The translations under genes were made by a program, and so were the position numbers. A stretch of 64,000 bases of DNA. It comes from Clavibacter michiganensis (GTDB lineage Bacteria; Actinomycetota; Actinomycetes; Actinomycetales; Microbacteriaceae). Positions 44,913-50,218 of the stretch are shown here, in pieces. The DNA is taken from assembly GCF_021216655.1 (NCBI RefSeq), contig NZ_CP080437.1:1674001-1738000 (forward strand), read 5' to 3'. Every line of letters begins with the position of its first letter. The first letter of the stretch is position 1. The notes under the pieces are model-generated. The model was not told the DNA's origin, did not search any database, and saw nothing but the letters and a program-made list of their open reading frames with translations.

Positions 44913-45881
44913 TCACGGCACGACGGCGAGGGGACTCCGGTCCCGGTCCTCCTGGAACGCGGGCTGGGACCAGAACAACCCGAAGGGCGCCGACAGCGGC
45001 TCGAGGACCTCGCGCGACAGCATCGCGCGGAGCAGCGGGAGGGGAAGGCGGGCGAGCCGGCGGATGACCGCGTACTGGGCGACGGTCCGGGGCCGCAGGA
45101 GCGTGATCGCCAGCTGTCGCTGGTCGTCCTCGCCGAGCCGGCTGGCCAGCTGTCGGAAGTCGCGCGTGCACGCGCGTGCGAACCGGTCCAGCTCGGCCTG
45201 GGTCTCCTCCCCTCCGAGGCGCCTGCGGAGGAACAGGTACGTGTTGAACGAGCCGCTCCGACGGTCCTCCTCGACCGACTGCAGGTCGTCCACGACCTCG
45301 AGGACCTCCAGCACGGGGCGGAGGCAGTCCACGAGCGCGTGCTGGTCCCGTCCCAGGAGGTCGAGCTGGATGCGCAGCTGGAGACGGATGTCGGCGGAGC
45401 GGAACCGGGAGAGCTCCTTCCAGACGGCGACGGGGTCGCCCTCCCCCTTCGCCGCCGCGAGCTCGAGCTCGAAGAGGCGCTCGATGCCCGCGATCTCCGA
45501 CCGGTTCGCCGGGGTGTCGACGCCCAGATCCTGGAGCAGGCCGATGAGCACGTGCGCGTACGGGGTGTGCGCGGTGTCGCGGAGGGCCGCCTGGTCGTCC
45601 TCGGCGGCCTCGTCCCAGGCGTACACGGACGACGCGACGACCAGGCCGACCGCCCGCAGGCGGCTGAGGTCCAGCCGTCCGACGCCGAGGCCGATCGGGA
45701 AGTGCTCGATCGCCTGCCAGGCGCGGTTCGCCTTCACGATCGTGTGGGCCGAGGCGCGGATGCCGCTCCAGCTCGCCGGCGGCGACGTGGGTTCGGCCGG
45801 ATCCGCCCCGATGCCGATGCGGGTCAGGTCGAGGACAGGCGTCCGCGCGGCCCGGGAGGCCGCCCTGCTCTGCTTGCTCAT
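44913..45881 (-). CDS. Helical protein with class I isoprenoid-synthase-like Asp motifs
   Basis: This 322-residue soluble, helix-rich protein is not confidently assigned. Residues 90-96 read DEAAEDD within VYAWDEAAEDDQAAL, and residues 198-206 read DDLQSVEED, followed by GSFN at 210-213. Two acidic motifs 108 residues apart with the second as DDL-x3-EED-x3-G-x2-N is the arrangement of class I isoprenoid synthases (polyprenyl synthase and squalene synthase folds). No signal peptide or membrane helix is seen. The ATG overlaps the stop of the upstream membrane-protein gene (ATGA), so it is co-translated with it. Whether the motifs bind Mg-diphosphate or the likeness is chance needs a structure comparison. 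Confidence 0.55.
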   Translation of the reverse strand: MSKQSRAASRAARTPVLDLTRIGIGADPAEPTSPPASWSGIRASAHTIVKANRAWQAIEHFPIGLGVGRLDLSRLRAVGLVVASSVYAWDEAAEDDQAALRDTAHTPYAHVLIGLLQDLGVDTPANRSEIAGIERLFELELAAAKGEGDPVAVWKELSRFRSADIRLQLRIQLDLLGRDQHALVDCLRPVLEVLEVVDDLQSVEEDRRSGSFNTYLFLRRRLGGEETQAELDRFARACTRDFRQLASRLGEDDQRQLAITLLRPRTVAQYAVIRRLARLPLPLLRAMLSREVLEPLSAPFGLFWSQPAFQEDRDRSPLAVVP

Positions 45882-46477
45882 CGGGCCGCCGTCCCCTCGT
45901 CCTGGCGGGCGTCGACGACGTCGTGTCCCGTCGTCTTCGCCTCGTCGGGCTCCGGGCCCGGCCAGATGGTCCACCCGATCGGGAAGATGGTGAGGATGGC
46001 CAGGATCATGGTCAGCCGGGAGATCCACTCCTCCAGGGCGGTGGTCCGCGGGGGGTCGCCGACGTAGGCGATGGCCGCGACGAGGAGGCCGCACGAGATC
46101 ACCCACGAGACCACCGTCATCGCCCACGCCTTCCACTCCCGGCGGGTCCGTGCGCGGCCGGTGCGGGGAGGCGGCGTCGGCTTCTCCCCGCCGGCGAAGC
46201 GGTACGCGAAGCGCGCGTCGAGCCACCGGACCATGGAGTGCCCGAACACGATGGACAGTCCGAGGTACGCGGCGGCCAGGCCGTGCGTCCAGTTGGCCGT
46301 CGCCCCGTCGCGCAGGTCGATCGTCGCGGCGACCAACAGGACCAGGTCGACCACGGGCACGCAGGCGAGGAGCACGGCGCCGAGGACGCGCTGACGCAGC
46401 ACGTACCTGGCCCCGAGCCCGGCCGCGAGGATGAGCCAGAAGCCGATCTCGCAGGCGATGATGATGGCGACGATCAC
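45878..46477 (-). CDS. Five-helix membrane protein of unknown function
   Basis: This 199-residue protein starts at a GTG behind a perfect AGGAGG. Helices are about 2-24 (IVAIIIACEIGFWLILAAGL), 31-53 (VLGAVLLACVPVVDLVLLVAA), 63-84 (THGLAAAYLGLSIVFGHSMV), 115-138 (AWAMTVVSWVISCGLLVAAIAYV) and 150-172 (LTMILAILTIFPIGWTIW). A basic cytosolic loop lies at about 92-113 and an acidic tail at the end. The family is not recognised. It is followed with a four-base overlap by the isoprenoid-synthase-like gene. Upstream, a tandem duplication repeats its ribosome site and start codon, so a short leader peptide can be translated into its start. Confidence 0.65.
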   Translation of the reverse strand: MIVAIIIACEIGFWLILAAGLGARYVLRQRVLGAVLLACVPVVDLVLLVAATIDLRDGATANWTHGLAAAYLGLSIVFGHSMVRWLDARFAYRFAGGEKPTPPPRTGRARTRREWKAWAMTVVSWVISCGLLVAAIAYVGDPPRTTALEEWISRLTMILAILTIFPIGWTIWPGPEPDEAKTTGHDVVDARQDEGTAAR

Positions 46478-46558
46478 GGTCGTACCTCCTGGGTGCGGGT
46501 GGGTGGATCGATCACGGTCGTACCTCCTGGGTGCGGGTGGGTGGATCGATCACGGTCG
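46471..46558. repeat. 38-bp tandem repeat copying RBS and start codon, 2.3 copies
   Basis: A 38-bp unit starting CGATCACGGTCGTACCTCC is present at 46471-46508 and 46509-46546, with the first 12 bases repeated again at 46547-46558. On the minus strand the unit contains AGGAGG and a GTG start. Because 38 is not a multiple of three, each extra copy adds a 13-codon ORF that ends exactly over the next GTG. Confidence 0.9.
46474..46515 (-). CDS. 13-residue leader peptide coupled to the membrane-protein gene
   Basis: From the GTG at 46515, which has its own AGGAGG, a 13-codon ORF (MIDPPTRTQEVRP) ends in TGA at 46476-46474, overlapping the GTG start at 46477 of the membrane-protein gene. The whole ORF is created by the tandem duplication. 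Translation of the leader would deliver ribosomes directly to the main start. Function, if any, is control of translation; the peptide may be meaningless. Confidence 0.45.
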   Translation of the reverse strand: MIDPPTRTQEVRP

Positions 46559-46913
46559 GCGGGAGGGCCGACAGCGACACGGGGACGGTGAGCACGCGGG
46601 TGGCGCGCCGGTCCCTGGCACGCGCATCCGCGCGGGACCCGACGGAGCAGCAGGGAGGCGTCCTGGCCCCCTGGCCCGGAGGAGTCGGACAGCGCCGCAT
46701 CGAGCGCCACGGCGGGCGATGCACAGGGCACGAGGTCGGATGCGGGGAGCCGGTCGTCGTCGAGGGCGGCGCCGGGGGCGCGGTGCCGTCCCGGAGACCG
46801 ACGACGCTCAGCACGGCCTCTGCTCCATCTGGAGGGAGGATGTCGCGCGTGCCGCATCGCGAATGGGGGCCAGCGGCCCCAGCCTCAGATTCCGCCGTCG
46901 ATTCCTTCATCAT
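46512..46913 (-). pseudogene. Weak, possibly frameshifted ORF after a strong promoter
   Basis: A frame from the ATG at 46913 (MMKESTAESEAGAAG...) runs 133 codons and ends over the GTG of the repeat unit at 46515. Codon use is coding-like at both ends, but in the middle (about 46610-46790) another minus-strand frame looks better (ALDDDRLPASDLVP, ALDAALSDSS). A run of five Cs near 46785 is a plausible slip site; six would join the frames. It may be a decayed gene, or non-coding leader. No family is recognised. Confidence 0.3.
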
Positions 46914-46922
46914 CCCCCCGAA

Positions 46923-46993
46923 TGATCACGCGCTACCGGCAGACGAATGGCGCATCACGTGAATCGTCGTGATCACGAATCGCCGTGATCACG
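46923..46993. promoter_or_regulatory. Cluster of TGATCACG sites at a promoter start
   Basis: CGTGATCACG occurs at 46968-46977 and 46984-46993, 16 bases apart, and TGATCACG again at 46923-46930. The palindromic GTGATCAC cores lie directly downstream of the minus-strand -10 element, the right place for a repressor. The regulator is unknown. Confidence 0.5.
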
Positions 46994-47002
46994 CATTCGC
47001 CC

Positions 47003-47031
47003 ACTGTAGGCGATCCATATTCCGCGGTCAA
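47003..47031 (-). promoter_or_regulatory. Strong vegetative promoter, minus strand
   Basis: On the minus strand TTGACC (47031-47026) and TACAGT (47008-47003) are separated by exactly 17 bases. Transcription would start near 46996, within the GTGATCAC cluster, and run toward the membrane-protein gene about 520 bases away. Confidence 0.6.
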
Positions 47032-47505
47032 CGGGTGATGCGCGGAATCAGATCGTGCTAGGCGCGCGAAGAGGCGCAGATGGTCACGACCGGATTCACC
47101 GCTGAACCTGCCTCCTGCTGGCTCTCGTGCGCGAGGCGAGCGAAGGGGAGGTGAGGAAAGAAGCCGATCAGCCACGGTGACGACCCCGGAACGGGGGCAC
47201 GCCGCTCCGGGCCGCGGATGCAGGAGAAGACGACGCGCACCCATCTCGAATCCACCTCGGCAGCAGCCCAGGCGCACGTTCGAGAAGACGCGTGGGCGCC
47301 CTCGCGCGATCGACGCAGAATGCGCTCGACGCTCTCCGTGAGACGCGCGTCCGTGAACCGGTACCTGCCCGCGCGTCGGATCTCCCGACCCGCGCACGAC
47401 CCGGGAGAGGCGATCGCGAGAAGGATTCCGCGTGAATGACGCAGGATTCCCGGTGCCGTCACGGACGATGGTCCCCGGCTCCACCGGCGGATCATCGCGA
47501 CCCGC
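47032..47505. other. Lower-GC stretch without a convincing gene
   Basis: No supported gene is seen between the minus-strand promoter and the rhodanese stop. A minus-strand frame 47531-47058 is open (it includes RYRFTDARLTESVERILRRS), but its third positions are mixed and its start overlaps the rhodanese gene. GC content looks lower than on either side, as often seen in acquired or decaying DNA. Confidence 0.45.
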
Positions 47506-48354
47506 TCATCGGCCCGCACCCGGCTCCGCACCCGTCGCCACGGGACGCTCCAGCCGGTTCGCCCACGCCGACCACGAGCCCGGGTACAGCGCCGAGTCGA
47601 TCCCGGCGATGGCGAGCGCCGCGATCTCGTGCGCGGCCGTGACGCCCGAGCCGCAGTAGACGCCCACCACGTCGCCCGGTCGGATGCCGAGGGCCGCGAA
47701 GCGCGCCCGCAACGCGTCGGCCGGCAGGAACGCGCCGTCCGCGTCGAGGTTCCCGGTGGTCGGCGCGCTCACGGCGCCGGGGATGTGCCCGGCGCGCGGA
47801 TCCACCGGCTCGACCTCGCCGCGGTACCGCTCCCCCGCGCGCGCGTCGACGAGCGTCCCGGAGCGCGCGATCCCCGCGGCGGCGTCCTCGTCGAGGGACG
47901 GCAGCGCGCCGCGCGTGAGCGTCACGTCGCCGGGCTCCGGCACGGTGGATCCCGTGGCCAGCGGCAGGCCCGCCGCGACCCAGGCGGGCAGCGCGCCGTC
48001 GAGGATCCGCACGTCCGGGAGCCCCGCATCGCGCAGCAGCCACCATGCGCGCGCGGCCGCCGTGTTGCCGCCGCCGTCGTGAACGACGACCGTGTCGCCC
48101 TGCCGGATCCCCCAGCCGCGCGCCGCGCGCTGGAGGTCGGCCGTCGCGGGCAGCGGGTGCCGCCCGTCCTCGGGCGCGCCGTGCCCCGCGAGCTCCGTGT
48201 CGAGGTCCGCGTACACGGCGCCAGGGATGTGCCCGGCCTCGTGCAGCGGCCGACCGGGAGGGCCGCCGAGCGACCAGCGCACGTCGAGCACGCGCACGTC
48301 GTCGCGGGTGCGGAGGGCGTGGTCGAGCTCCGCGGGGGTGATGAGGATCTCCAT
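47506..48354 (-). CDS. sseA: Rhodanese-type sulfurtransferase (two domains)
   Basis: This 282-residue enzyme has two rhodanese domains. The inactive N-terminal one (about 1-130) contains RVLDVRWSLGG and HIPGAVYADLDTELAG; the C-terminal one (about 145-275) has the active-site loop CGSGVTA with C234, preceded by HIPGAVSAPTTGNL. CGSGVT is typical of 3-mercaptopyruvate sulfurtransferases, while thiosulfate enzymes often have CRKGV(T). It moves sulfane sulfur to thiols or cyanide in the cytoplasm. I prefer the ATG at 48354; a GTG one codon upstream is possible. Confidence 0.9.
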   Translation of the reverse strand: MEILITPAELDHALRTRDDVRVLDVRWSLGGPPGRPLHEAGHIPGAVYADLDTELAGHGAPEDGRHPLPATADLQRAARGWGIRQGDTVVVHDGGGNTAAARAWWLLRDAGLPDVRILDGALPAWVAAGLPLATGSTVPEPGDVTLTRGALPSLDEDAAAGIARSGTLVDARAGERYRGEVEPVDPRAGHIPGAVSAPTTGNLDADGAFLPADALRARFAALGIRPGDVVGVYCGSGVTAAHEIAALAIAGIDSALYPGSWSAWANRLERPVATGAEPGAGR

Positions 48355-48382
48355 CACCCCATGCTCGCAGCGTCGTCCGCGA

Positions 48383-48916
48383 TCAGCCCAGCGGCTTCTG
48401 GAAGCAGACCGAGTTCGTGACCGGGATGTACGGCGGGTACACGTCGATGGGCAGCCAGCCCGCGGTCGCGTAGAGCTGGATGGCGTCGGGCTGCCGGTCG
48501 CCCGTCTGCAGGATCAGCCGACGCGCGCCGCGCTCCCGGGCCACGCGCTCCAGCTCCGCCATGAGCACGCGGGCGAGGCCCGTTCCGCGGTGCGCCGGAT
48601 CCACGACCACCTTCTTCAGCTCGAGCTCGTCGCCGAGGTGCCGGATGACGCCGTGCGCCGCCGCGTCCCGGTCGTCGCCGTCGAGGACGAGCAGCACGAC
48701 GGCCTCGACGTCGGCCGGGTCGAACGCGAACGCGACCGCGGCCTTGGCGGGCCAGTCGGGGTCGTCGGCGTGACGCCCCTCGTAGCGCACGTCCATCTCG
48801 GCCTCCATGGCCGCGCGGATCCGTGCCCCGCGCGCGTCATCCCAGCCGACCACCTCGGTGCGGTACGCCCGTCCGTCGCGTGCGACGTGCGGAGCCCCGG
48901 TCTCCTGCTCGGTCAT
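48383..48916 (-). CDS. GNAT family N-acetyltransferase
   Basis: This 177-residue protein has the GNAT fold: VVLLVLDGDDRDAAAHGVIRHLGDE (strands 2-4), ELKKVVVDPAHRGTGLARVLM with the acetyl-CoA loop RGTGLA, then ARRLILQTGDRQPDAIQLYATAGW, a typical motif B, and IPVTNSVCFQKPL at the end. The substrate is unknown; amine or antibiotic acetylation are both possible. The start follows GGAAGAGGGAG. It lies downstream of the ribonucleotide reductase terminator and is probably its own unit. Confidence 0.87.
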   Translation of the reverse strand: MTEQETGAPHVARDGRAYRTEVVGWDDARGARIRAAMEAEMDVRYEGRHADDPDWPAKAAVAFAFDPADVEAVVLLVLDGDDRDAAAHGVIRHLGDELELKKVVVDPAHRGTGLARVLMAELERVARERGARRLILQTGDRQPDAIQLYATAGWLPIDVYPPYIPVTNSVCFQKPLG

Positions 48917-48939
48917 GCTCCCTCTTCCTCCGGGCCCGA

Positions 48940-48983
48940 CCGGATGCCGGTGCGGGCACGACGACGCCCGCACCGGCATCCGG
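48940..48983 (-). terminator. Terminator of the ribonucleotide reductase operon
   Basis: A perfect 18-bp stem (48940-48957 with 48966-48983) and an 8-base loop lie between the nrdB stop and the acetyltransferase start. No U-tract follows. Confidence 0.75.
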
Positions 48984-49050
48984 GTGGATGCGCGGCGCGG
49001 GCGGCGTCGATGGTGCGGTGCCGCGGTCTCCCGCGACGAGTCGCTCTGTC

Positions 49051-50046
49051 CTACTTGGCGCCGACGGTGGCCGACGCGTTCGACTCGTACGACGTGTTGG
49101 TCGACTCGAAGAAGTTGACGAGCTGCAGCGTGTCGTTCGCCGTGGCCATCCACTTCGCCGGGTTCGAGACCTTGTACTCGGCCTCGAAGCCGAGCTCCTC
49201 CAGGCGGCGGTCGGCCAGGTACTTCACGTACTGGTTGATGTAGTTCGCGTTGAGCCCGAGGATCCCGTTGGGCAGGAGGTCGCGGTTGTACTGCTCCTCC
49301 ATCTCGACGGCGTCGAGGATCATCTGCTTGATCTCGGCGGCGAACTCCTCCGTCTGCAGGTCGGGGTTCTCCTCGAGCACCGTGAGGATGAGGTTGATCC
49401 CGAACTTCAGGTGCAGCGACTCGTCGCGCACGATCCAGTCCATGAGCGAGCCGAAGTTGCGCAGCAGGTTCCGCTGGCGGAACGACAGCGACACCATGAA
49501 GCCCGAGTAGAACCAGATGCCCTCGAGGATCACGTTGTACGCGACGAGATTCCGGACGAAGTCCTTCTTGCCCTCGGTGGTGGTGATGTCGAGGGTCTGC
49601 TCGGTCATGCGCTTGATGAACTTGACCTCGAACTCCTCCTTGCGCGCCATCGACGGGATGTCGACGTGGGAGTTGTACGCGGCCTCGCGGTCGATCGGGA
49701 ACGTCTCCAGGACGTACTCGAACGACATGCAGTGGTTCGCCTCCTCCCACATCTGCTTCGCCAGGTAGAGGTGGCACTCCGGCGCGTTGATGTAGGGGTA
49801 GACGCCGAACGCGAGCGCCTTGTTCACCAGGAGCTCGTTCGGGTTGAAGTAGCTCATGAGGAACGTGATCGCGTGGCGCTCCTCGTCCGTCATCTTCTTG
49901 AAGTCCGCGATGTCCTCGCCGAGCTGGATCTCGTTGGGGAACCACGTGTTGGCGACGGCCTGGTCGTACAGGTCCATGGCCCACTGGTAGTTGACGGGCT
50001 TGAGGAGGAGGCCCTCCTGGATTCCCGTGCCGAGGATCTTCGACAT
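49051..50046 (-). CDS. nrdB: Ribonucleotide reductase beta subunit, class Ic/Id-like (no radical Tyr)
   Basis: This 331-residue ferritin-like protein holds the dimetal site that starts radical chemistry in ribonucleotide reduction. Ligands are E71, E102 and H105 (EANH), E175 (ILEGIWF), E209 and H212 (RDESLHL), with spacings matching class I R2 proteins (31 residues between ligands 1 and 2; 34 between 4 and 5). The position four after H105, where Ia/Ib proteins have the radical Tyr, is F109, and ligand 1 is Glu, as in Chlamydia R2. So it should use a metal-based oxidant rather than a tyrosyl radical. Start: ATG after AAGGGAAGAAG. Last gene of the operon. Confidence 0.92.
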   Translation of the reverse strand: MSKILGTGIQEGLLLKPVNYQWAMDLYDQAVANTWFPNEIQLGEDIADFKKMTDEERHAITFLMSYFNPNELLVNKALAFGVYPYINAPECHLYLAKQMWEEANHCMSFEYVLETFPIDREAAYNSHVDIPSMARKEEFEVKFIKRMTEQTLDITTTEGKKDFVRNLVAYNVILEGIWFYSGFMVSLSFRQRNLLRNFGSLMDWIVRDESLHLKFGINLILTVLEENPDLQTEEFAAEIKQMILDAVEMEEQYNRDLLPNGILGLNANYINQYVKYLADRRLEELGFEAEYKVSNPAKWMATANDTLQLVNFFESTNTSYESNASATVGAK

Positions 50047-50140
50047 TGGTGACTCTTCTTCCCTTTGTGGTTCTAGCTCGTGGTTCGTGAGGGGGCGGGC
50101 CGCACCGCGATGGCTGCGCGGCCCGCTGCTGCGGTCCTGC

Positions 50141-50218
50141 CTACTGGCAGGAGTCGCACTGGAGCTCGTCCATGGGGTCCATGGGGACGACGTAGTCGCC
50201 GAACGTGTCGTCGTTCAT
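50141..50218 (-). CDS. 25-residue Cys-x-x-Cys tail peptide of ribonucleotide reductase
   Basis: An ATG at 50218 overlaps the alpha-subunit stop by one base (TGATG) and opens 25 codons ending DELQCDSCQ. GGGAGGT nine bases before the ATG is a good ribosome site inside the end of the alpha gene. The peptide is acidic (MNDDTFGDY...) and ends in CxxC, like the C-terminal redox tail that re-reduces the active site of class I alpha subunits, which the alpha protein here lacks. The alternative is a -1 frameshift joining it to alpha, or a sequencing error. GC-rich third positions support translation. Confidence 0.65.
   Translation of the reverse strand: MNDDTFGDYVVPMDPMDELQCDSCQ

Noticed and set aside
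46531..46962. 143-codon plus-strand ORF beginning in the 38-bp repeat
   Set aside because: Poor codon use, low-complexity composition and no ribosome site.
47058..47531. 157-codon minus-strand ORF beside the rhodanese gene
   Set aside because: Mixed third positions, start inside the rhodanese gene and no family likeness; probably non-coding or decayed.
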